Source of the DNA: Desulfovibrio sp.
GTDB taxonomy: Bacteria; Desulfobacterota; Desulfovibrionia; Desulfovibrionales; Desulfovibrionaceae
DNA: 11,102 nucleotides
Assembly: GCF_019424165.1 (NCBI RefSeq)
Contig: NZ_JAHZAA010000002.1
Location: 126,661-137,762 of the forward strand
Direction of reading: 5' to 3'
The notes under the pieces: generated by a model
Told to the model about the DNA's origin: nothing
The model's input: the letters and a program-made list of their open reading frames with translations, nothing else
Databases searched by the model: none
Made by a program: the position numbers and the translations under genes
Part shown: positions 1 to 5,930 of the stretch, piece by piece
How the letters are laid out: each line of letters starts with the position of its first letter
Numbering within the stretch: position 1 is the first letter of the stretch

Positions 1-576
1 ATGGAGATGGACTGGCTCGAAGGGCAGACAGACTTTACCCGTGCCTCCGGCACAGCCTATGATTTTGATTACCTGCTCGGCAGCGTGCATTTTATCGGGC
101 ACTGGGGTTTTGACGATGGCGCCGACCCGTGGAAAGCCATGTCGCAGGAAGAGTGCGAAATACAGTACACACGCTACTTTGAAATCTGGGAGGCCATGCT
201 TGCCTCGGGGCTGTTCAATATCGCGGCCCACCCGGACCTTATCAAGATTTTTTCCGTCGAGCAGTTTCACATCTGGCTGCACAAGCCGCAAAGCCGGGAA
301 CTTGTGCGCCGGGGGCTGACCGCCCTGCGCAATTCTGGTATGAGTATGGAAATCTCATCCGCCGGTATACGCAAGGCATGCCGCGAAATCTATCCCGCGC
401 CGCCCATCATGGTCATGGCTGCGGAAATGGAGCTGCCCATAAGCTTCGCCTCGGACGCTCACGTTACCGATGACGTGGGCTACGGCTTCGCCCGTCTTGC
501 CTCTTACGCCAGCGCCTTCGGCTTCAGGGAGTACACGGTTTTCGACCGTGGTCAGCGCAGCGTCTACCCCTTTTAA
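1..576 (+). CDS. Histidinol-phosphatase, PHP family (C-terminal part; 5' end outside window)
   Basis: This is the C-terminal 191 residues of a PHP-superfamily phosphoesterase of the HisJ/HisK type, which removes phosphate from L-histidinol phosphate in the cytosol as the penultimate step of histidine synthesis. Visible family features are the acidic start (E2, D4, matching the family's G-x-E-x-D segment), GSVHF (H30), AHPD (H77, D79), a glutamate within MEISSAG (E117) and SDAH (D152, H154). These are the later metal ligands of the PHP site. The N-terminal H-x-H motif is missing, and relatives are usually about 260-280 aa, so some 80 residues lie upstream and the ATG at base 1 is internal. The stop is TAA. 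No other his gene is in view. A PHP protein with another phosphoester substrate is possible, but the SVHF and SSAG segments favour histidinol phosphate. Confidence 0.85.
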   Translation: MEMDWLEGQTDFTRASGTAYDFDYLLGSVHFIGHWGFDDGADPWKAMSQEECEIQYTRYFEIWEAMLASGLFNIAAHPDLIKIFSVEQFHIWLHKPQSRELVRRGLTALRNSGMSMEISSAGIRKACREIYPAPPIMVMAAEMELPISFASDAHVTDDVGYGFARLASYASAFGFREYTVFDRGQRSVYPF

Positions 577-590
577 AGCCTGCCGGATCA

Positions 591-639
591 CGGGCGCGCA
601 GCCTTGCCGCACTGCGGCCTGCAGGCAGCCGCGCGCCCG
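591..639. repeat. GC-rich inverted repeat between the histidinol-phosphatase and ABC genes
   Basis: A perfect 9-bp inverted repeat (CGGGCGCGC at 591-599, GCGCGCCCG at 631-639) encloses a smaller hairpin (GCCGCA at 606-611, TGCGGC at 613-618). RNA from either strand could fold into a stable GC-rich stem just after the histidinol-phosphatase stop codon. No T-run follows on the plus strand, so it is not a textbook intrinsic terminator. It may block 3' exonucleases or weaken read-through. The pairing is read directly; the role is inferred. Confidence 0.5.
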
Positions 640-676
640 GCATATGTAGAATGAAAGGCGGCAGCAGGAATACCCT

Positions 677-2182
677 ATGTCAGAACCGCTTGTGACTATT
701 GAAGACCTGAGTCTTTTTCTGCCCGGCGAATCCAGCCGGCGCTTTGTACTGCACCACATAAACTGGCAGATTGAACGCGGCCGTCACTGCGCCCTGCTGG
801 GCGCCAACGGCTCGGGCAAATCCACCCTGCTGCGCCTGCTGCGCGGCGAGCTGTGGCCCGCCGAGGGGCATATCTGGTGGCATACGCCTGACGGGCGCGA
901 AGAATCCCCCCTGGCAGGGCGGGCCATGACGGCCCTGGTATCTCCGACGCAACAGGAAAACTACCAGCGCCAGGCGTGGGACCTTACCGGACTCGATATC
1001 CTGCTCACAGGCTTTGAAGACACGCCCCTGGTGTACAGCGACGGCGGCAGTCAGGCCCAGGCCCGCAAGGACGCCGCCGTACACATGGCTGCCCGCCTTG
1101 AGGCCGAAGGCCTGCTTGACAGAACCATGCCCACCCTTTCCCAGGGACAGTTACGCCTGCTGCTTCTGGGCCGGGCGCTGTTGCGCGCGCCGTCCCTGCT
1201 GCTGCTGGACGAGTGCGCCGATGGCCTGGACGCCCGCCACCGCCAGATTTTTTTTGACGTGCTTGAAGAATGCGCACTGCGCAGCACCATCGTCATGACG
1301 GCGCACCGTCCCGGCCAGATTCCCGACTGGTGCGCGGAACGGCGTTACATAAGCCGGGGCCGCCTGTATGCAGTACCACCGGGGCAGGCTGAGGACGCTA
1401 CGGCCAACAGGGCGGAAAGTGCCGCCGTCACGGTTGCAGGGCAGGCGCTTCAGGAGCAGGCGGACAAAAACGGGCCGGTTCCTCCCCTGCTGGACCTGGA
1501 AAATGTCACGGTGTTCATCGACAGGCAGGAAGTGCTGCGGCATATAGACTGGAGCATGCATCAGGGCGAACACTGGCGCATCAGCGGGGCCAATGGCTCG
1601 GGCAAGTCCACCCTGCTGCGCCTGCTGGCCGGAGACGAGTTTGCCGCTGCCGATGGCAGGCTGGAGCGCTGGCTACCCCGGCAGGGCGGGGCAGTGCGCA
1701 CCCTTGCCGAAGTGCGCAAGGGCATACGGCTGGTTTCCGACCTTTCCCAGGCGCTGTACGGCTACTCCCTTACGGCACATGACATGGTCTGCACGGGTTT
1801 TGACAACAGCATAGGCGTGTACCGCAAGTTCAGCGCCGCGGAAAAAGCCGAGGCCCTGCGCCGCATGGAAGAAATGTTTCCCGAAGAAAGCTCGCAAGGC
1901 GTGGCGGATATCGGGCATCTGTCCATCCGCCGCCTGTCCACGGGGCAGTTGCGCCGCCTTTTTCTGGCGCGCGCCCTTGTGGGCGATCCGGACATCCTGC
2001 TGCTGGACGAACCGTGCTCGGGGCTGGATGCCGCAAGCCGCGCCCGCTATCTCGGCCTGCTTGACCTGCTGGCGGCCCGTGGCCTGCACATGGTTTTTGT
2101 TTCCCATCACGGCGAGGATGCCCCCCTGTGCATCAACCGCGAGGCACATATGGAAGACGGCCAGTTGCGCGTTGTCATCTAA
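677..2182 (+). CDS. Tandem-domain ABC ATPase, ModF-like
   Basis: This 501-aa protein has two complete ABC nucleotide-binding domains and no membrane segment. Domain 1 (about 5-235) has Walker A GANGSGKST at 42-50, signature LSQGQ at 154-158, Walker B with D178/E179 and switch histidine H210. Domain 2 (about 271-501) has Walker A at 304-312, signature LSTGQ at 420-424, Walker B with D444/E445 and H477. Both signatures carry Gln-free third positions different from LSGGQ (Q and T). Length and layout match the ModF (PhrA) group, which is often linked to molybdate transport genes, though its role is poorly defined. No permease, binding protein or mod gene is nearby, so a transport role is unproven; a non-transport ATPase role is possible. 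CAGGA at 665-669 sits 7 bases before the ATG. The gene ends at a strong hairpin terminator. Confidence 0.85.
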   Translation: MSEPLVTIEDLSLFLPGESSRRFVLHHINWQIERGRHCALLGANGSGKSTLLRLLRGELWPAEGHIWWHTPDGREESPLAGRAMTALVSPTQQENYQRQAWDLTGLDILLTGFEDTPLVYSDGGSQAQARKDAAVHMAARLEAEGLLDRTMPTLSQGQLRLLLLGRALLRAPSLLLLDECADGLDARHRQIFFDVLEECALRSTIVMTAHRPGQIPDWCAERRYISRGRLYAVPPGQAEDATANRAESAAVTVAGQALQEQADKNGPVPPLLDLENVTVFIDRQEVLRHIDWSMHQGEHWRISGANGSGKSTLLRLLAGDEFAAADGRLERWLPRQGGAVRTLAEVRKGIRLVSDLSQALYGYSLTAHDMVCTGFDNSIGVYRKFSAAEKAEALRRMEEMFPEESSQGVADIGHLSIRRLSTGQLRRLFLARALVGDPDILLLDEPCSGLDAASRARYLGLLDLLAARGLHMVFVSHHGEDAPLCINREAHMEDGQLRVVI

Positions 2183-2200
2183 ACCCGCTGCTGGCTCCAG

Positions 2201-2237
2201 AAACAGGAAATCCCGCCATGAGCGGGATTTTCTGTTT
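2201..2237. terminator. Intrinsic terminator between the ABC gene and dedA, probably bidirectional
   Basis: A 16-bp inverted repeat (2201-2216 and 2222-2237) with a 5-base loop starts 18 bases after the ABC ATPase stop. One position is a mismatch on one strand and a wobble pair on the other. The stem core is GC-rich, and T-rich and A-rich flanks on the two sides supply a U-tract for either strand. This suits its position between two converging genes, since dedA ends at 2265 on the minus strand. Confidence 0.85.
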
Positions 2238-2264
2238 AAACGGCACGCAAAAGCGTTCGCAATG

Positions 2265-2933
2265 CTATGCGCCGTCACCTTCGCCGGAGCCGCCTTTGCT
2301 CTTGCCCAGGCGGGAGCGCAGCACTTCGATGACAACAGGCAGCACGGAAACAATAACAATACCATAAACGATAATGCTGAAATTCTGGCGCACCCATTCA
2401 AGATTGCCCAGAAAAAAGCCTGCGGAAACGAGGCTGCCTACCCACAGAATGCACCCGGTCACGTTAAAGAAAAAGAACGTGCGGGGATGCATAAGGGCGA
2501 TGCCCGCCACAAAAGGCGCAAAAGTGCGTACAATGGGTACAAAACGTGCCAGCACAATGGCCTTCCCGCCGTGGCGCTCGTAAAAATGATGGGCTTTGAG
2601 CAGATGCTCTTTTTTAATGAAGCGGCTGTCCCGCGAAAAAATGGCCGGGCCCACATGACGGCCAATGCAATAATTGACGGCATCTCCCAGAATGCCCGCC
2701 GCCAGCAGCACAAGCATCACTTCAGCATAGCCCATAAGGCCCGTGCCGGCCACCACGCCTGCCGCGAACAGCAGCGAGTCGCCGGGTAAAAACGGTGTGA
2801 CCACAAGCCCGGTCTCGCAAAAAACAATAATAAACAGTATGGCGTAAATCCAAAGACCGTACTGCTCCACCAGTTCAAAAAGATGCACATCAATGTGCAG
2901 CACAAAGTCAATAAAATAGCTTACCATATCCAT
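2265..2933 (-). CDS. DedA-family inner-membrane protein
   Basis: This 222-aa multi-spanning membrane protein belongs to the DedA/SNARE-associated (VTT) family. Such proteins are tied to envelope homeostasis, membrane potential and, in several members, undecaprenyl-phosphate or phospholipid flipping. Hydrophobic stretches lie near residues 28-40, 53-90, 133-148, 153-176 and 185-204. Family motifs are FCETGL with E40, FLPGDS with D52, GD at 83-84, LARFVP with R130 and VRTF with R136. The matching acidic and arginine residues are essential in E. coli YqjA, and the C-terminal GNLEWV segment is also typical. The tail is Gly/Lys/Asp-rich. The chosen ATG has GGGAG 11 bases upstream, which is rather far; an ATG two codons in is possible. 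The same frame stays open upstream to about 3197, but that stretch has no family features. The gene is divergent from the hydrolase-like gene. Confidence 0.9.
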   Translation of the reverse strand: MDMVSYFIDFVLHIDVHLFELVEQYGLWIYAILFIIVFCETGLVVTPFLPGDSLLFAAGVVAGTGLMGYAEVMLVLLAAGILGDAVNYCIGRHVGPAIFSRDSRFIKKEHLLKAHHFYERHGGKAIVLARFVPIVRTFAPFVAGIALMHPRTFFFFNVTGCILWVGSLVSAGFFLGNLEWVRQNFSIIVYGIVIVSVLPVVIEVLRSRLGKSKGGSGEGDGA

Positions 2934-2944
2934 ACGTTCGTATG
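2931..2944. promoter_or_regulatory. 14-base palindrome overlapping the dedA start codon
   Basis: CATACG-TT-CGTATG is a perfect 6-bp inverted repeat with a 2-base spacer. On the minus strand it fills the gap between the GGGAG ribosome binding site (2945-2949) and the first codon of dedA and includes the ATG. It could be an operator or a translation-limiting element. A 2-base loop is too tight for a full RNA hairpin, so a protein-binding site is somewhat more likely. The pairing is seen; the role is inferred. Confidence 0.3.
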
Positions 2945-3002
2945 CTCCCGGCCCATATTGTGGCGGCATGGACCCGCCCGAACGCCCTTGTACCCCAAGC
3001 CC

Positions 3003-3022
3003 GCTTGTGGCACAACACAAGC
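3003..3022. promoter_or_regulatory. Inverted repeat directly before the hydrolase-like start codon
   Basis: GCTTGTG (3003-3009) and CACAAGC (3016-3022) form a perfect 7-bp inverted repeat with a 6-base spacer that ends at the base before the chosen ATG at 3023. It lies where a Shine-Dalgarno sequence should be, and none is visible there. It could be a regulator binding site in the 89-base divergent gap or an RNA hairpin limiting translation. Its function is inferred. Confidence 0.35.
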
Positions 3023-4153
3023 ATGCGACAGAAATTTTCCGCACTGCTGGTCTTCTGCCTCGGCATTTTGCTGCTCTCTTTTTCCAACGCCCGTGCCGAT
3101 TTTTATCAGGTAGGTTTTCGCACACTTGGGCAATGGGATGCTGAAAACGGCCTGCGGCTGGACGTGAACCTCTGGTATCCTTCGGTGCGTCCCCCACGCG
3201 ACATCCAGTACGGCCCCTGGGAAATTTCAGCCGCCCGCGGGGGCAAGCCCGTGGAAGGACGTTTTCCGCTTATTCTGCTTTCGCACGATACGGCGGGATC
3301 GCGCTTTTCCTATCACGACACTGCCGCATGGCTGGCAGCCTGCGGCTTTGTGGTGGCGGCCCCCACGCATCCGGGCGACAATATGGACAACATGGATCTG
3401 CTCCTGACCTGGGAACAACTGGAAAGCAGGGTGCGGGAGCTTTCAGGCCTTATCTCCTTTTTGCTGAACGACCTGGAAGCCGAGCCTACCATCGACCATG
3501 AGCGTATCGGCGTTCTGGGCTTTGGCGCGGGCGGCACGGCGGCGCTCCTGCTGGGCGGCGCGCTCCCCGATTGCGAAGGCTGGAAAGATTACTGCGCGCA
3601 GGCTGGCAAGCACGACATGTATTGCAATATATGGGCGCAAAACCGCATGGACGGGCTCTGCCGCAGCCTGCCCCTGACAAAAAGCCTGGCCGATACGCGC
3701 ATAAAGGCAGTGGCGGCAGTGGCTCCCGGTTTCGGCATGCTCTTTGGGCGGGATTCGTTCCGCTGGTTTTACCCGCCGCTGCTGCTTGTGGCCGCTTCCG
3801 GCGACAGCCTGAACAAAACCGCCCTGCATGCCCGCAAGATTTATGAATGCACAGGCAAAAAAGCCCGCTGGCTTGTTCTGGACAAGGCCGATGCCGGCGC
3901 GCTCATGGCCCCCTGCCCTCCCGCGCTGGCCGAGGAGCTGCCCGAACTCTGCCGCTCAGTAAACGAGAACGACAGAGAAGCCGTACACAAAAGCATGTTC
4001 GCCGCCTTGAGCGACTTTTTTCTGCACTATCTCGGCAGTGGTAAAAATCTGCCCCGCATTCCCGCCCCGCCGGACCTCAGCCCGCCCCTGCCGCCCAAAC
4101 AGGAAAGCACTCCGGCGCCAGCGCAACAGATAAAACGCAAACGGGCGCAGTAA
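3023..4153 (+). CDS. Exported alpha/beta-hydrolase-fold protein, probable pseudoenzyme (COG4188-like)
   Basis: This 376-aa protein resembles secreted predicted dienelactone hydrolases or PAF-acetylhydrolase-like proteins (COG4188 type). Residues 1-25 form a Sec signal peptide (hydrophobic 7-20, cleavage after ARA), which supports this start over the in-frame ATG at 2942 despite no clear Shine-Dalgarno. Fold landmarks are FPLILLSHDTAG (81-92), the elbow strand IGVLGFGAGG (162-171) and a strand with D261. The elbow normally reads G-F/H-S-A-G-G, but G168 replaces the nucleophile Ser. In the C-terminal motif, usually A-G-H-F/Y-x-F-L-x-x-C, the histidine position aligns to A291. The following cysteines (C298, C310) remain, so the region is intact. 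Catalysis by the usual triad looks impossible. The mature part holds eight cysteines and ends in a Pro-rich tail with KRKR. The motif comparison is from memory. Confidence 0.75.
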   Translation: MRQKFSALLVFCLGILLLSFSNARADFYQVGFRTLGQWDAENGLRLDVNLWYPSVRPPRDIQYGPWEISAARGGKPVEGRFPLILLSHDTAGSRFSYHDTAAWLAACGFVVAAPTHPGDNMDNMDLLLTWEQLESRVRELSGLISFLLNDLEAEPTIDHERIGVLGFGAGGTAALLLGGALPDCEGWKDYCAQAGKHDMYCNIWAQNRMDGLCRSLPLTKSLADTRIKAVAAVAPGFGMLFGRDSFRWFYPPLLLVAASGDSLNKTALHARKIYECTGKKARWLVLDKADAGALMAPCPPALAEELPELCRSVNENDREAVHKSMFAALSDFFLHYLGSGKNLPRIPAPPDLSPPLPPKQESTPAPAQQIKRKRAQ

Positions 4154-4444
4154 CAGGATTTTTTTGCGACAGGTGATGTTCATACGGCCCATATCCTTGA
4201 CAATTGTGCCGCCCCTTACTAAAGCTCTTTAAAGTGTGCGTGGTTTGGCATCACGCATTCACGAATGGTAAAATCATCAGCTTGACTGTTTGGCCGCACC
4301 GGATGTTACGGCCTGAGTAAAACAGCCTGGCAATGTTTTGCAATGCTGCCCCCGGCAGACAGGCAAACATCGCCGTAATGTAAGTTTTCTGCACGAAATG
4401 GCCTTGTTTGCGCAGCAACGCGGCCTTTTCAGAGCAATGGAAAT
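4154..4444. other. Intergenic region with possible promoter and weak hairpins
   Basis: No convincing gene lies in this 291-base gap. No T-tailed hairpin follows the hydrolase-like gene, so that transcript may read on. There is a promoter-like pair at 4245-4274 and a TTGACA at 4197-4202 without a well-spaced -10 box. A small nested hairpin (GCCTG at 4325-4329 with CAGGC at 4360-4364, and CTGCC at 4346-4350 with GGCAG at 4354-4358) is also present. The minus-strand open frame across this gap has no recognisable features and was not accepted. Confidence 0.4.
4245..4274 (+). promoter_or_regulatory. Candidate sigma-70 promoter for the exported hypothetical gene
   Basis: TTGGCA (4245-4250) and TAAAAT (4269-4274) are 18 bases apart and each match the sigma-70 consensus at five of six positions. 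The start of transcription would fall about 165 bases before the ATG at 4445, leaving a long leader. This rests on sequence resemblance only. Confidence 0.35.
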
Positions 4445-5026
4445 ATGGACGGCATGAAGCTACTGCCCCTTTGTATTCTGTGCCTCGCGCTCGTGATCGG
4501 GTCCACCCCGTATGCCGCACAGCCGACGCCCGCCCCCAAAGATACGGCCGAGGCCGAAAATGCTTGGGTCGTCATGCCTGCCGGGGCCAGATCGGCTTTT
4601 ATGGGCATTCATGGCGGCACCATGCCTGTCAGTCTGCTGGTCTATGGCGACGGCACATCACTGGTGACCTTTGTGGGCCGCACAGGCAACGACTTTCTTG
4701 ATATGCTGCGGCGCACGGACCTTCCCGTACCAAGCCTGCTCAACGCTACAGCACATAACGGAACCAGCGGCGGCGTGCTGCCCTCGGGCAAATCCAGCGT
4801 GCTTATGGCAGGCAACCCCAACAGCAGCATGCCCGTCTTTAACGTTACAGGAGAAAGACTATCCCATATGGACATGGCCCCTGGGCAACTGCAGCCCTTT
4901 GGCCTGTCGGACAAGCCTTTATCCATTGAAGGGGAGGTCAGCAGGCCGACCCACCTTTCTCCCGCCAAGCAGTACCGGCTATTTTTTCAGCCCCAGTACC
5001 TGCAGCCCCGCCGTCCTGTACGCTGA
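4445..5026 (+). CDS. Small exported protein of unknown function
   Basis: I do not recognise this 193-aa protein. Residues 4-25 look like a Sec signal peptide: a lysine, then a hydrophobic core at about 6-18, with cleavage probably after YAA at 23-25. No lipobox cysteine is at the cleavage site. The next 15 residues are Pro/Ala/acidic-rich, as in a linker. The body has alternating hydrophobic stretches (for example LLVYGDGTSLVTFVG at 64-78) that suggest a beta-rich fold, then a Ser/Gly/Asn-rich middle. The C-terminus is basic (QPRRPVR). There is no good Shine-Dalgarno before ATG 4445 or before the alternative ATG at 4454, so the start is uncertain. Signal peptide, long frame and absence of a competing frame support a real gene, probably periplasmic. 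Confidence 0.55.
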   Translation: MDGMKLLPLCILCLALVIGSTPYAAQPTPAPKDTAEAENAWVVMPAGARSAFMGIHGGTMPVSLLVYGDGTSLVTFVGRTGNDFLDMLRRTDLPVPSLLNATAHNGTSGGVLPSGKSSVLMAGNPNSSMPVFNVTGERLSHMDMAPGQLQPFGLSDKPLSIEGEVSRPTHLSPAKQYRLFFQPQYLQPRRPVR

Positions 5027-5090
5027 CGGCAATCACGCGCCCCACGAACCCTTGCCGGCTTTGTAGCCATTCCTTTTTTATTTCTTTCCT
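5027..5090 (+). terminator. Weak possible terminator after the exported hypothetical gene
   Basis: Right after the stop codon, CGGCAA (5027-5032) can pair with TTGCCG (5052-5057). A short GGCT/AGCC hairpin at 5057-5068 is followed by a T-rich run (about 5071-5089). The two hairpins overlap by one base and the short one has only four pairs. It is a plausible but weak terminator. Confidence 0.3.
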
Positions 5091-5125
5091 TTCCGTCGCG
5101 GGAACTATGGAGCAGAATACCTACC

Positions 5126-5158
5126 TTTATAGAATAATTTGTAATTTATAGAAATTAT
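5126..5158. promoter_or_regulatory. AT-rich direct and inverted repeats, operator candidate
   Basis: TTTATAGAA occurs twice in the same direction (5126-5134 and 5145-5153), with starts 19 bases apart, near two helical turns. ATAATTT (5134-5140) and AAATTAT (5152-5158) form a perfect 7-bp inverted repeat with an 11-base spacer. They cover the -35 and spacer of the candidate promoter for the 134-aa gene, where a repressor or an upstream-binding activator would act. The AT-rich pattern recalls Fur-type sites, but I cannot match it to a defined box. The repeats are seen; the operator role is inferred. Confidence 0.4.
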
Positions 5159-5166
5159 GCTAAAAT
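5139..5166 (+). promoter_or_regulatory. Extended -10 promoter of the 134-aa gene
   Basis: TTGTAA (5139-5144) and TAAAAT (5161-5166) are 16 bases apart, and a TG at 5158-5159 gives an extended -10 element. Transcription would begin near 5173, giving a leader of about 25 bases that holds the AGAGGAG ribosome binding site at 5185-5191. The local AT-richness stands out from the surrounding GC-rich DNA. Confidence 0.6.
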
Positions 5167-5197
5167 AATCCAGAATAACCAGCCAGAGGAGCCGACT

Positions 5198-5602
5198 ATG
5201 CCACTTTCCAGTCATCACAAGGCAATGGAAAGATTGTATACATCCAGTATATCGCAAACCTCGTCCCGACCTGCGCAAAAGCTTTTTTCACAGGGTCTGA
5301 AACACCTTCTGGAAAACAGCCCGGCCTTTGATGCCTGCGTAGGCGAAGATAATCCCTTTTACCAGGAATTTGTTCTACAACTTCAAACCGGCGTCTGCCT
5401 GGAAGAAGACTGCCTGAGCCTTTTTGAGTGTCTGGCAATTTTCTTCCGCCTGCACCAGATGGCCGCAAACGGAATTCCGCTTGATGGCATTGAACGCAAG
5501 GTGCTTCACTACTTTGAAACCTGCGGCGAATGGCAACCCCAGGACCCCACCATCGTCAGCTTCTGGTACTGGTGGCGCATCCCCCTGCAGGCAACCCATT
5601 AA
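5198..5602 (+). CDS. Hypothetical 134-aa cytosolic protein
   Basis: I do not recognise a family. The start is well supported: AGAGGAG (5185-5191) lies 6 bases before the ATG, downstream of a good promoter. The protein has no signal peptide or membrane span. After a polar Ser-rich N-terminus (about 1-25) it looks mostly helical, with amphipathic stretches at about 27-40, 55-63, 69-90 and 95-108. It has five cysteines (C47, C67, C72, C78, C109), not in a standard metal-binding spacing, and an aromatic patch FWYWWR at 122-127 near the C-terminus. Its own promoter with operator-like repeats and a following terminator suggest a single-gene unit, perhaps a conditionally expressed regulator or adaptor. 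That is a guess from context only. Confidence 0.7.
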   Translation: MPLSSHHKAMERLYTSSISQTSSRPAQKLFSQGLKHLLENSPAFDACVGEDNPFYQEFVLQLQTGVCLEEDCLSLFECLAIFFRLHQMAANGIPLDGIERKVLHYFETCGEWQPQDPTIVSFWYWWRIPLQATH

Positions 5603-5864
5603 AACAGTGTAACCCCGGACCGACTGTGCTGACGGGCAAAAACATATCCAGTACGTGATTTTCCCATTGCCCGGCAAGTATTGAAGCGGCCCAGGCTGCG
5701 GACAGCCCGCAGACAACGTATATCTTCGTGCGGCTCTTTTACGGATATTTTCTGTCCCCCGGCGCCAACAGCCTTTTCCCGTAACGGGACATTTCCATAC
5801 GTTTCACAGCCGGAATCCGACAGTTTTTTTGAGCCGCCAGTCAACTGGCATACTGGCATCACAC
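5603..5864. other. Intergenic stretch rich in inverted repeats
   Basis: No gene is supported in these 262 bases between the 134-aa gene and the shared terminator. Several inverted repeats are present: CGGGCAA/TTGCCCG (5633-5639 and 5667-5673), CTGCGG/CCGCAG (5696-5701 and 5707-5712), CCCG/CGGG (5778-5781 and 5785-5788), and GCCAGT/ACTGGC (5836-5841 and 5844-5849). A tandem 8-base repeat ACTGGCAT runs at 5844-5859. It may be a long 3' untranslated region or contain a small RNA ending at the terminator; nothing matches a known RNA family by eye. Confidence 0.35.
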
Positions 5865-5910
5865 AAAAACAAAAGAGCCGCCTGGATAACCAGGCGGCTC
5901 TTTTGTTTTT
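5865..5910. terminator. Strong bidirectional intrinsic terminator
   Basis: Bases 5865-5885 and 5890-5910 form a perfect 21-bp stem with loop ATAA. The GC-rich core (GAGCCGCCTGG and its complement) is flanked by A-tracts on the left and T-tracts on the right, so either strand yields a hairpin followed by a U-rich tail. It ends the plus-strand unit from the left and the minus-strand lactate operon, whose last stop codon is at 5931. Confidence 0.95.
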
Positions 5911-5930
5911 AACGCTTTATCGGAAAGGGC

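Noticed and set aside
1977..2789. Long plus-strand open frame across the ABC gene end, the terminator and dedA
   Set aside because: It runs through a strong terminator and is a shadow of two better-supported genes; its translation has no recognisable motif.
2942..3022. Earlier ATG for the hydrolase-like gene, adding 27 residues
   Set aside because: The extension would bury the signal peptide, overlaps the dedA ribosome binding site and has no Shine-Dalgarno of its own.
2934..3197. N-terminal extension of the dedA frame up to 3197
   Set aside because: The extra 88 residues have no DedA features, overlap the start of the divergent exported protein and have no good ribosome binding site. Family length fits the start at 2933.
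4251..4520. Minus-strand 89-codon open frame across the gap before the exported hypothetical gene
   Set aside because: No ribosome binding site or family feature, and it overlaps the signal-peptide region of a better gene.
5844..5859. Tandem ACTGGCAT as a CRISPR-like or attachment-site repeat
   Set aside because: Only two abutting 8-base copies without spacers, and no integrase or Cas gene nearby.
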